Shown here: piece after piece, positions 29,783 through 37,905 of the stretch | Numbering within the stretch: position 1 is the first letter of the stretch | Layout of the letters: each line of letters starts with the position of its first letter | Position numbers and translations under genes: made by a program | The notes under the pieces: model-generated | What the model was told of the DNA's origin: nothing | The model's input: the letters and a program-made list of their open reading frames with translations, nothing else | Databases searched by the model: none | From: an uncultured Flavobacteriaceae bacterium | GTDB lineage: Bacteria > Bacteroidota > Bacteroidia > Flavobacteriales > Flavobacteriaceae | Assembly: GCA_905381055.1 (NCBI GenBank) | Contig: CAJPUR010000007.1 | Span: 1 to 57,704 of the forward strand | Length of the DNA: 57,704 nt | Direction of reading: 5' to 3'

Positions 29783-31666
29783 TTACTTAATCAAATCAAC
29801 ACTCCTTTGAATAAACTTAGTTAATTCGTCACCTTTTAATAGGTTTTGAGATAGTCGAGCTAAATCAAGAGCTTGAAGAATTAAATGATTTCTTTTTTTC
29901 TCAGTTTTAGTCTTAAGTATTTGACTAATTAATTCATGATTTGTATTTACAGATAAGGTATACATTTCAGGAAAATTACCATACATTCCACCACCCCCAC
30001 CAGTTTGTTGCATTTCTTTCATCCTTCTCATAAATTCAGGCTGAGTAAGAATAAATGGAAGTTGTTTACTGTCCATATCTTCAAGTTTAACAGTATATTT
30101 CTCTTTAGGAACAAGTCCTTCAATAAAAGGTTTTAATTTGTCTTTTTCCTTTTCTGAAAGTTTTGATACAGTGTTTTCATCTTTTTTAATTAAATTTTCA
30201 ATTGAATCACCATCAACTCTAACAAATGAAACATCAGTTTTGCTTGTCTCTAATTTTTGAATTAAATGAGGAACTATTGGTGAATCAAGAAGTAAAATAG
30301 TATATCCTTTTTCTTTAGCTGCCTTAATATAACTATCTTGCTCATCAACATTTGATGAATACAAAACAATAAGCTTATTATCTTTATCAGTTTGATTGTC
30401 TTTAATTTTGTTTTGTAGCTCATCAAAAGTCAAAAATTCTTTATCAACAGTTGGATAAAGAGCAAATTTTTCAGATTTTTCAAAAAACTTTTCTTCAGAT
30501 AACATACCGTACTCAATAACAACTTTAATATCATTCCATTTTTCTTCATATGCTTTTCTATCCTTTTTAAAAAGACTTAATAATTTATCAGCAACTTTTC
30601 TGGTTATGTAATTACTTATTTTTTTTACCGCACCATCAGCTTGAAGATAACTTCTAGATACATTTAAAGGGATGTCAGGAGAATCAATTACTCCTCTTAA
30701 AAGAGTTAAAAACTCAGGGACTATTCCTTCAACATTATCAGTGACGAAGACTTGATTTTGATAAAGTTGTATTTTATCTTTTTGAAGATTTAAATCATTA
30801 TTTAGTCTAGGGAAATAAAGTATTCCAGTTAAATTAAATGGATAGTCAACATTTAAATGTATATTAAAAAGAGGCTCTTCAAATTGACTTGGATATAGCT
30901 CTCTGTAAAATTCGTTATATTTTTTTTCGTCTAATTCTTTTGGTTGAAGAGTCCAAGCAGGATTTGAATTATTGATAATATTATCTACAGTTTTAGTTTT
31001 GGGCTTTTCATCTTTTTTAGCTCCTTTAGGAAGAGGTAAAGTTTCCTCTTTAGTACCAAATTTAATAGGTACTGGCATAAATTTATTATACTTGTTTAGT
31101 AATTCAGAAATTTTTGACTCTTCAAGAAATTCTTTAGAATCTTTATCAATATGAAGTATTATTTCAGTTCCACGATTTTTTTTATTGTGTTTTTCCAATG
31201 TGTAATTAGGAGATCCGTCACAAATCCAGTGGCAAGCAGGAGACTTTTTGTGAGATTTTGAAATAATCTCCACTTTTTTAGCGACCATAAAAGCAGAGTA
31301 AAACCCTAAACCAAAGTGTCCAATGATTCCTGTTTCAGAAGCTGAATCTTTATATTTTTCCAAAAATTCCTCTGCTCCTGAAAAAGCGACTTCATTTATA
31401 TATTTTTCTACCTCTTCAGATGTCATCCCAATACCACTATCAATTATATGAATAGTTTTTTTACTTTTTTCTATTTTAACCTCTATATTTATTTCACCTG
31501 TTTCCCCTTTTATCTCTCCAATATTACTTAAGTGTTTAAGTTTTAAAGTAGCATCTGTAGCATTAGAGATTAATTCACGAAGAAAAATTTCATGATCACT
31601 GTATAGAAATTTTTTTATTAGTGGAAAAATATTTTCAACTGATACATTTATTTTACCTTTTGACAT
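29783..31666 (-). CDS. htpG: molecular chaperone HtpG (Hsp90)
   Basis: Bacterial Hsp90, an ATP-driven chaperone. The 627-residue protein shows the GHKL ATPase motifs: FLRELISNATDATLK, IHIIDSGIGMTSEEV, and GIIGHFGLGFYSAFMVA. The middle domain (PLFNIHLNVDYPFNLTGILYFP) and C-terminal dimerisation domain follow. Length is normal. Upstream lies a TGACAT direct repeat shared with the hsp20 promoter region, and a -7-like TATTTTAG box (complement of 31696-31703). Confidence 0.97.
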   Translation of the reverse strand: MSKGKINVSVENIFPLIKKFLYSDHEIFLRELISNATDATLKLKHLSNIGEIKGETGEINIEVKIEKSKKTIHIIDSGIGMTSEEVEKYINEVAFSGAEEFLEKYKDSASETGIIGHFGLGFYSAFMVAKKVEIISKSHKKSPACHWICDGSPNYTLEKHNKKNRGTEIILHIDKDSKEFLEESKISELLNKYNKFMPVPIKFGTKEETLPLPKGAKKDEKPKTKTVDNIINNSNPAWTLQPKELDEKKYNEFYRELYPSQFEEPLFNIHLNVDYPFNLTGILYFPRLNNDLNLQKDKIQLYQNQVFVTDNVEGIVPEFLTLLRGVIDSPDIPLNVSRSYLQADGAVKKISNYITRKVADKLLSLFKKDRKAYEEKWNDIKVVIEYGMLSEEKFFEKSEKFALYPTVDKEFLTFDELQNKIKDNQTDKDNKLIVLYSSNVDEQDSYIKAAKEKGYTILLLDSPIVPHLIQKLETSKTDVSFVRVDGDSIENLIKKDENTVSKLSEKEKDKLKPFIEGLVPKEKYTVKLEDMDSKQLPFILTQPEFMRRMKEMQQTGGGGGMYGNFPEMYTLSVNTNHELISQILKTKTEKKRNHLILQALDLARLSQNLLKGDELTKFIQRSVDLIK

Positions 31667-31703
31667 AATAATATTATTTATTTATAAGTACTTCGCTAAA
31701 ATA

Positions 31704-31735
31704 ATACCATTTTTTTTTTCATGACATGATGACAT
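31704..31735 (-). promoter_or_regulatory. candidate heat-shock element upstream of htpG
   Basis: On the htpG strand the sequence has two ATGTCA copies 8 nt apart (complements of 31722-31727 and 31730-31735). The nearer is followed after 12 nt by TGGTAT (complement of 31704-31709), which ends 37 nt before the htpG ATG. The hsp20 gene has the same ATGTCA-N12-TGGTAT. Function is inferred from the two chaperone genes. Confidence 0.5.
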
Positions 31736-31759
31736 AAAAATAATTTTTGTTTAATTTAT

Positions 31760-31790
31760 TTTGAAATAAGTTAAACATTTTATATATTTG
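31760..31790 (+). promoter_or_regulatory. promoter of the predicted small RNA
   Basis: TTTG (31760-31763) and TATATTTG (31783-31790) are 19 nt apart, an exact match to the Bacteroidota consensus. The expected start is near 31797, about 20 nt before the RNA's closing stem. Confidence 0.65.
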
Positions 31791-31796
31791 AATTGC

Positions 31797-31901
31797 AATT
31801 AGGTTTTTTGATAAAAAGTTGCCACTCTGTTAATAAAACGTATTTGTTTTGGGAATAATTTGCTATGAAAATCCTTTTAGAGTGGCAACAATTTTTTTTT
31901 T
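31797..31901 (+). ncRNA. predicted structured small RNA or fabH leader
   Basis: The arms GTTGCCACTCT (31818-31828) and AGAGTGGCAAC (31879-31889) are perfect complements, closing a 72-nt element. Inside, AAAAC/GTTTT (31835-31839 with 31846-31850) and GGGA/TCCT (31851-31854 with 31872-31875) form two hairpins, so a three-way junction is predicted. A T10 tract (31892-31901) follows, as in an intrinsic terminator. With the promoter at 31760 this gives a transcript of about 105 nt ending 64 nt before fabH. No open reading frame of note lies inside. It does not look like 6S, SRP, tmRNA or RNase P RNA. It fills most of the 299-nt gap between htpG and fabH. Confidence 0.5.
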
Positions 31902-31965
31902 ATCACTAAATTGTTACCATTATTAATTTTCATTTCTTACTTTGTGGTATAAGCATTCCAAAAAT

Positions 31966-32973
31966 ATGTTCAATTCAAAAATTATTGGATTAGGTAAATA
32001 TTTACCAAAAAAGGTTGTTACAAACTATGACTTGTCTGAAATAATGGATACTTCAGATGAATGGATTATAGAGAGAACTGGAATTGAGACGCGAAGGCAT
32101 ATAGTTAAAAATGATGACGATACTACAGCAGTAATGGCTTTTAAAGCTTCTAAAATTGCATTACAACGTGCAAAAATAAAACCTAATGATATAGATTTAA
32201 TTTTATTTGCAACTCTAAGTCCTGATTATTATTTTCCTGGTTCAGGAGTATTATTACAAAATTTTTTAAAAATTGAAAATTGTCCAGCAATGGACATCAG
32301 AAATCAATGCAGTGGCTTTATTTATGCCCTTTCAACGGCTGATCAATTTATTAAATCAGGTAAGTATAAAAACATATTGGTAGTTGGATCTGAAAATCAC
32401 TCAGGTGGTCTTGATATGACTACAAGGGGAAGAAACGTTTCTGTGATTTTTGGAGATGGGGCAGGAGCTGCTGTATTAACAAGGGAAATTGATTTAAAAA
32501 GAGGGATTCAATCATTTTCGATTTACTCTGACGGTCAGCATGCTCTTGAGCTTTCATTAAGAGGGCCAAGTACAAATCGTTGGGTTCCTGAAATTTTAGA
32601 AGAAAACAATCCAGATGACACCACTTACTATCCAAATATGAATGGTCAAACAGTTTTTAAAAATGCAATTTTACGTTTTTCCGAAGTAATTCAGGAGGCA
32701 CTTGATCAAAATAAATGGAGTGTAAACGATTTAGATCTTTTAATACCACATCAAGCTAATCTTAGAATTTCACAATTCATACAAAAAAAATTTAATCTAA
32801 ATGATAATCAAGTATTTAATAATATCATGAGATACGGAAATACAACTGCTGCTTCAATACCAATTGCACTAACAGAGGCATGGGAAGAAGGTAAAGTAAA
32901 GAAAGATTCAAAAATTATTTTGGCAGCTTTTGGAAGTGGATTTACTTGGGGGGGCATTAGTTTAATTTGGTAA
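31966..32973 (+). CDS. fabH: 3-oxoacyl-ACP synthase III family protein
   Basis: KAS III enzymes condense an acyl-CoA with malonyl-ACP to start fatty-acid chains. I start at the ATG at 31966 (335 residues; MFNSKIIGLGKYLPKKVV), since the longer frame begins with TTG. The catalytic triad is visible: Cys in RNQCSGF, His in IPHQAN, Asn in YGNTTAAS. DEWIIERTGIETR is the CoA-binding Trp/Arg region. It is not next to rpmF or plsX, so it may be a second paralogue with a different acyl substrate rather than the main FabH. It converges on the symporter gene with a 9-nt gap. Confidence 0.85.
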   Translation: MFNSKIIGLGKYLPKKVVTNYDLSEIMDTSDEWIIERTGIETRRHIVKNDDDTTAVMAFKASKIALQRAKIKPNDIDLILFATLSPDYYFPGSGVLLQNFLKIENCPAMDIRNQCSGFIYALSTADQFIKSGKYKNILVVGSENHSGGLDMTTRGRNVSVIFGDGAGAAVLTREIDLKRGIQSFSIYSDGQHALELSLRGPSTNRWVPEILEENNPDDTTYYPNMNGQTVFKNAILRFSEVIQEALDQNKWSVNDLDLLIPHQANLRISQFIQKKFNLNDNQVFNNIMRYGNTTAASIPIALTEAWEEGKVKKDSKIILAAFGSGFTWGGISLIW

Positions 32974-32982
32974 GTTATTTTA

Positions 32983-34419
32983 CTATTTTTTCTTCAAAAG
33001 TAATAAACCAATAAATGTTAAAAATCCATTTAAAACTAATATCATAAAACCTAAATCAAATTCAAAGTTATTTTTCAAAAATTCGGTTAAATAATAACCA
33101 ATAAATGGAGAAATTATACATATGAGTCCTACATATTTATCATGAATTTTAAAATTAGTAAAAAGACCAAAAGAAAATAATCCCAAAAGTGGTCCATATG
33201 TGTATCCTGCAAATAAAAATAATTTTGAAATCACACTTTCATTAGCAATCACATATTTAAAAATTAATATTACTAAAATTAGAATTAGCGATATTAAAAG
33301 ATGAATTTTTTTCCTAATATTTTCACGTTTTTCTTTAGATTTTATTTTTTCAATTTTAATTAAATCAATACAAACTGAGGTTGTCATTGAAGTTAAAGCA
33401 CTATCAGCACTGCTATATGCTGCTGCAACTAGACCTAGAATAAAAACAGCTGAAACTATAAACCCCATTAATGGTAAATTGGCTATAGTTGGAAAGAGAT
33501 CATCTTTTTGAGCATTGATATTATTCATTTCTGCAAATTCAGTAAGAATAAATCCTAAAACTAAAAATAATATATTGACAAAAACCAAAACCAAAGTAAA
33601 CCAAAACATATTTTTTTGGGCATCTTTTAAGGATTTACAAGTTAAATTTTTTTGCATCATATCTTGATCCAAGCCAGTCATTGCTATTGCAATAAAGACT
33701 CCAGAAAAAAATTGTTTCCAAAAGTAATTTGAATTTTTAAAATCTTCAAAAAAGAAAATTTGAGATTTTGGGCTATTAACTATTTGATTTATGAAACTAG
33801 AAGAGCTAATTTCTATCAAGCTGGTAAGCTTAATTAAGCATAAAATTACTGCTAAAATCATTAAAAATGTTTGAATAGTATCAGTCCAAACAATTGTTTT
33901 TATTCCAGATCTAAATGTATAAACCCAGATTAAAATTATTGTTATTGTTACTGTTAGCCAAAAAGGAACTCCCATTGAATTAAATACTAACAACTGTAAA
34001 ACATTTGCTACTAAATAAAGTCTAAAACTTGCTCCAATTATTCTTGATAATAAAAAAAAACTAGCTCCAGTAATATAGCTTTGAGAACCTAGTCTCGAAT
34101 CTAGGTAAGTATAAATTGAGGTAAGATTCATTTTATAGTAAATTGGTAATAAAATTGTTGCTATCATAAAATATCCCAATGTATATCCAAAAACCATTTG
34201 TAAATAACTAAACTTTGAGGCTTCAACCCATCCGGGAACAGAGATGAAAGTTACACCTGATAGAGAGGCTCCAATCATTCCAAATGCAACTATATACCAT
34301 GGTGATTTTTTATTAGCATTAAAAAATGAACTATTTCCATCTCCTTTAGTTAGAAATGAAATTATAAGTAAAATTGAAAAATAAAGTATTATTGATATTA
34401 AAATATTTATAGATGTCAT
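32983..34419 (-). CDS. sodium:solute symporter (SSS family)
   Basis: The 478-residue protein is very hydrophobic, with about 13 predicted membrane helices. SSS features are the first helix region and unwound segment near [17 protein letters not shown], the TM with [13 protein letters not shown], and the Na+-site region [19 protein letters not shown] at about residues 330-350. The substrate (sugar, amino acid or other) cannot be read from sequence. The gene is divergent from recR by 60 nt and shares no strand with its metabolic neighbours, so the context gives no substrate clue. Confidence 0.85.
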   Translation of the reverse strand: MTSINILISIILYFSILLIISFLTKGDGNSSFFNANKKSPWYIVAFGMIGASLSGVTFISVPGWVEASKFSYLQMVFGYTLGYFMIATILLPIYYKMNLTSIYTYLDSRLGSQSYITGASFFLLSRIIGASFRLYLVANVLQLLVFNSMGVPFWLTVTITIILIWVYTFRSGIKTIVWTDTIQTFLMILAVILCLIKLTSLIEISSSSFINQIVNSPKSQIFFFEDFKNSNYFWKQFFSGVFIAIAMTGLDQDMMQKNLTCKSLKDAQKNMFWFTLVLVFVNILFLVLGFILTEFAEMNNINAQKDDLFPTIANLPLMGFIVSAVFILGLVAAAYSSADSALTSMTTSVCIDLIKIEKIKSKEKRENIRKKIHLLISLILILVILIFKYVIANESVISKLFLFAGYTYGPLLGLFSFGLFTNFKIHDKYVGLICIISPFIGYYLTEFLKNNFEFDLGFMILVLNGFLTFIGLLLLKKK

Positions 34420-34479
34420 TTTATAATAAAAGTTAAATATACAAAACCAATATCATGTATAATTTTATTAATTTGCAAA

Positions 34480-35100
34480 ATGGATTTTTCTTCAAAATTA
34501 CTTCAAAATGCTGTTTATGAAATGTCTCAACTTCCAGGCATTGGAAAAAGGACAGCATTGAGATTAGTTTTACATTTATTAAGACAACCTAAGGAGGTCT
34601 CAAAATCATTATTAAGTTCATTAGATGATTTTAGAGAAAAAATTTCTTTTTGTGAAAAATGTCATAATTTATCCGATAAGGTAATTTGTGAAATTTGTTT
34701 GAATCCTAAAAGAGATAATTCTCAAATATGTATAGTAGAGGATATTCGTGATGTAATGGCTATTGAAAATACAAACCAATACAATGGTATATATCATGTT
34801 CTAAATGGAATTATTTCACCTATTGAGGGGATAGGTCCTGACGATTTAACAATCGAAACACTTGTAGACAAAGTAAAAAATAGTTCAGTGAATGAGGTGA
34901 TATTTGCTCTTAGTTCAACGATGGAGGGAGACACTACCGTTTTTTATATTCATAAACAACTAATGAAGTATAAAATTAAGTTTTCAACAATAGCAAGAGG
35001 TATTTCAGTAGGAGACGAATTAGAATATACAGATGAAATTACCCTTGCAAGAAGTATTGCCAAAAGAGTTCCATATGATGGATTATCTAGTGATTTATAA
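34480..35100 (+). CDS. recR: recombination protein RecR
   Basis: RecR works with RecF/RecO to load RecA at gaps. The 206-residue protein has the helix-hairpin-helix ([17 protein letters not shown]), the four-Cys zinc finger [16 protein letters not shown], and the Toprim domain ([14 protein letters not shown], then [10 protein letters not shown]). Normal length. TTAATTTG four nt before the ATG is a near match to the -7 box, so the transcript may be nearly leaderless. Confidence 0.96.
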   Translation: MDFSSKLLQNAVYEMSQLPGIGKRTALRLVLHLLRQPKEVSKSLLSSLDDFREKISFCEKCHNLSDKVICEICLNPKRDNSQICIVEDIRDVMAIENTNQYNGIYHVLNGIISPIEGIGPDDLTIETLVDKVKNSSVNEVIFALSSTMEGDTTVFYIHKQLMKYKIKFSTIARGISVGDELEYTDEITLARSIAKRVPYDGLSSDL

Positions 35101-35168
35101 AAAAATGAACAAATAATTATTTAATTATTATCAAAATAGATATGGTATATATTTTAGTCTAATTTTGA

Positions 35169-35176
35169 TACATTTG
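35169..35176 (+). promoter_or_regulatory. -7 promoter box for the E2 gene
   Basis: TACATTTG matches TAnnTTTG and lies 28 nt before the E2 ATG at 35205. No good TTG partner is found 19-21 nt upstream, so this is a partial match only. Confidence 0.35.
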
Positions 35177-35204
35177 TAATCCAAATATTGATTTATCAAG
35201 TTTA

Positions 35205-36503
35205 ATGGGGAAATATAAATTAAAATTACCAAAAATGGGAGAGAGTGTTGCTGAAGCTACACTAACTAATTGGTTAAAAGAAATTGGAGATTCTGTTGAA
35301 ATTGATGATTCAGTAGTTGAAATAGCAACTGATAAAGTTGACTCTGATGTACCATCTGAAGTAAAGGGCATTTTAATTGAAAAAAAATTTAAAAAAAATG
35401 ATATAATTAAAGTTGGACAGGTTATCGCTATAATTGAAGCTGAAAATTTTGAAAATTTGCAAGAAGATGATGACAATTCAGAAGATAAAGTAATTGAAAT
35501 TAATGTTCATGAAAACTCAGAAATAATAGAAAAAGAAATTGAAGAAATAATTGATTTTAAGACATATGACGATGGTAAAATTCAATCTAAAGAAACTCAA
35601 ATAGGTGACAAAAATAAATATTATTCTCCATTAGTTAAAAGTATTGCCAAAAAAGAAGGAATTTCATCTAAAGAATTAGATCTAATAACTGGAACTGGAT
35701 CCTCAAAAAGAGTAACTAAGGATGACATACTTAGTTACATAGAAAAAAATAAAGAGCATAAAAACGTAAATCGAAATAAAGTTTTCAATCAAAATAATGA
35801 TCAAATTATTGAATTATCTAGGATGGGAAAAATTATTGCTCAAAACATGGTTTTTTCAAAGCAAACCTCAGCTCATGTTCAAACTTTTTTTGAGGCAGAT
35901 GTCACTAAATTGTGTGAATGGAGAGACCGTGTAAAAATAGATTTTGAAAAAAAAGAAAATGAAAAATTAACATATACTCCTATTTTTATTCTTGCGGTAG
36001 TTAATGCCCTTAAAAAGTTTCCACTTCTAAATAGTACTTTTGATGGTGAAAAAATTATTCAAAAAAAGAATATAAATATTGGTATGGCTACAGCTTTGGA
36101 GAATGGTGATTTAATTGTTCCGGTTATTTCAAATGCAAATCATTTAAATTTAATTGGATTAGCAAAATCAGTTAATGATCTTTCATTAAGAGCAAGAAAA
36201 CAACAATTGACTTCTGATGAAATTTTAGAGGGTACTTTTACTGTTACTAATATTGGTAATTTTGGTTCTTTGACTGGAACTCCAATAATTAATCAGCCAC
36301 AGTTGGGCATTATTGCTTTGGGTGTTATTCGAAAAGTCCCTTCAGTAATAGAAACATCTGAAGGAGACTATATTGGAATAAGAAAAAAAATGATTTTAGC
36401 CCATAGTTATGATCACAGAGTTATTAATGGAGCATTAGGCGGCAATTTTATCAGGGAAGTGGCAACATTTCTTGAGAATTGGGATAATTCATATGAATTT
36501 TAA
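35205..36503 (+). CDS. 2-oxo acid dehydrogenase E2 (dihydrolipoamide acyltransferase)
   Basis: E2 transfers acyl groups from lipoate to CoA in 2-oxoacid dehydrogenase complexes. The 432-residue protein has one lipoyl domain (1-80) with lipoyl Lys in TDKVDS, a peripheral-subunit-binding domain at about 141-180 (SPLVKSIAKKEGI), and the catalytic domain from about 205. The C-terminal motif is YDHRVINGALGG: His404 is present, but the usual HxxxDG Asp is Asn408. Branched-chain, pyruvate or 2-oxoglutarate specificity cannot be set; no E1 or E3 gene is nearby. It lies 2 nt before the exonuclease gene. Confidence 0.9.
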   Translation: MGKYKLKLPKMGESVAEATLTNWLKEIGDSVEIDDSVVEIATDKVDSDVPSEVKGILIEKKFKKNDIIKVGQVIAIIEAENFENLQEDDDNSEDKVIEINVHENSEIIEKEIEEIIDFKTYDDGKIQSKETQIGDKNKYYSPLVKSIAKKEGISSKELDLITGTGSSKRVTKDDILSYIEKNKEHKNVNRNKVFNQNNDQIIELSRMGKIIAQNMVFSKQTSAHVQTFFEADVTKLCEWRDRVKIDFEKKENEKLTYTPIFILAVVNALKKFPLLNSTFDGEKIIQKKNINIGMATALENGDLIVPVISNANHLNLIGLAKSVNDLSLRARKQQLTSDEILEGTFTVTNIGNFGSLTGTPIINQPQLGIIALGVIRKVPSVIETSEGDYIGIRKKMILAHSYDHRVINGALGGNFIREVATFLENWDNSYEF

Positions 36504-36505
36504 AC

Positions 36506-37279
36506 ATGAGTAACTTAATTTTAAATCGTCCATTATGCTTTTTTGATCTCGAAACTACAGGAGTTAATATTGTTTGTGATAGAATAGTAGAAATTGCAAT
36601 TTTAAAAATTTTTCCTGATTTGAAAAAGGTAAGTAAGTCATGGCTAGTAAATCCGACAATTAATATTCCTGATGAAGCATCTAAAATTCATGGCATAACA
36701 AATGATAAAGTATCTCAATCCCCAACATTTAAAGAAATTTCATCTGAAATTTTTGAATTTATTAAAAATTCTGATCTTGCCGGATTTAATTCTGATAGAT
36801 TTGATATTCCTTTATTAGCTGAGGAATTTATGAGAGCTAATATCAATTTTGATTTCAAAAAATTTAAGACAATTGACATTCAAACAATATTTCATAAAAT
36901 GGAAAAAAGAACTTTAGGTGCAGCTTTAAAATTTTATTGTAAAAAAGAATTAGTTGACGCTCATTCGGCAATGGCTGACTCCCAAGCAACATTTGAAGTC
37001 TTAATAGCACAAATTAATAAATATGATGATTTACCTAATAATGTTAATGATTTAAGTGATTTTTCTTCAAGGAAAAATTGTGTTGACGTTGCTGGATTTT
37101 TAATTTACAATGAAAATAAACAGGTTTGTTTTTCATTTGGTAAACACAAAAATAAGACAGTCGAAGAAATACTAGAAAAAGAACCCGGTTATTTTGGCTG
37201 GCTTTTAAATGCAGATTTTCCTCTTTACACAAAAAAAGTATTATCATCAATCCGATTATCAAAGCTTAATAATAAATAA
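36506..37279 (+). CDS. DnaQ-like DEDDh 3'-5' exonuclease with C-terminal extension
   Basis: The 257-residue protein begins with the epsilon-type exonuclease domain. Motif I is CFFDLETTGVN (Asp, Glu), motif II GFNSDRFDIPLL, and motif III DAHSAMADSQAT (His, Asp), so all DEDDh residues are present. After about residue 190 comes a second small domain (FSFGKHKNKTVEEILEKEP, then YFGWLLN). It resembles the C-terminal extension of ExoX-like or DUF3820 proteins, thought to assist DNA binding. It is not the polymerase III alpha-linked form; stand-alone epsilon-like nucleases like this are common in flavobacteria. It is cotranscribed with E2 (2 nt) and FAH (14 nt). Confidence 0.85.
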   Translation: MSNLILNRPLCFFDLETTGVNIVCDRIVEIAILKIFPDLKKVSKSWLVNPTINIPDEASKIHGITNDKVSQSPTFKEISSEIFEFIKNSDLAGFNSDRFDIPLLAEEFMRANINFDFKKFKTIDIQTIFHKMEKRTLGAALKFYCKKELVDAHSAMADSQATFEVLIAQINKYDDLPNNVNDLSDFSSRKNCVDVAGFLIYNENKQVCFSFGKHKNKTVEEILEKEPGYFGWLLNADFPLYTKKVLSSIRLSKLNNK

Positions 37280-37293
37280 TTTAAAGTATTTAA

Positions 37294-37905
37294 ATGAAGA
37301 TAATCTGTGTGGGTAGAAATTACGACGAACATATTAAAGAATTAAAAAATACCAAACCTAAATCGCCAATTTTATTTTTGAAACCAGATACATCAATTTT
37401 AAAAAACGACCAACCATTTTTTTTACCAAGATTTTCACAAAATATTGAACATGAAGTTGAGATTTTAGTTAAAATAAAAAAAATAGGTAAAAATATTGAT
37501 AAAAAATTTGCTCATAAATATTATGATGAAATTAGCTTGGGAATTGATTTTACTGCCAGAGATTTGCAGCAAAAATTGAAATCAAAAGGGTTGCCTTGGG
37601 AGAAAGCCAAAGCATTTGATTTCTCGGCAGTAATTGGTAAATGGGTTCTAAAAAGCCATTTTTTTAATATAAATGAATTAACTTTTAAGTTAAAGAAAAA
37701 TGATATTGTTGTTCAAAAAGGCAACACCAATCAAATGATATGGAATATTGATCACCTTATTGAAGAGATTTCAAAGATTTTTACTCTCAAAATAGGGGAT
37801 ATTATTTTCACTGGAACTCCTTCTGGAGTGGGATCAATTAAAATAAATGATAAATTGGAAGGTTTTATTAATAATGAGAAAATTTTTTCAACTACTGTTA
37901 AATAA
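37294..37905 (+). CDS. fumarylacetoacetate hydrolase (FAH) family protein
   Basis: The compact 203-residue FAH-fold protein starts MKIICVGRNYDEHIKELKN. It has metal-binding acidic residues in NIEHEVEILVKI and LGIDFTARDLQ, the GLPWEKAKAFD segment, and a C-terminal IIFTGTPSGVG motif, all family hallmarks. Related proteins hydrolyse acylpyruvates or decarboxylate oxaloacetate; the exact reaction cannot be assigned. Its stop is immediately followed by the cinA ATG (0 nt), so the two are translationally linked. Confidence 0.87.
   Translation: MKIICVGRNYDEHIKELKNTKPKSPILFLKPDTSILKNDQPFFLPRFSQNIEHEVEILVKIKKIGKNIDKKFAHKYYDEISLGIDFTARDLQQKLKSKGLPWEKAKAFDFSAVIGKWVLKSHFFNINELTFKLKKNDIVVQKGNTNQMIWNIDHLIEEISKIFTLKIGDIIFTGTPSGVGSIKINDKLEGFINNEKIFSTTVK

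Noticed and set aside
31818-31889. CACTC/GAGTG arms resembling the CIRCE heat-shock operator
   Set aside because: CIRCE needs a 9-nt spacer; here it is 50 nt and the arms are 11 bp of different outer sequence, with a promoter and T tract that fit an RNA better.
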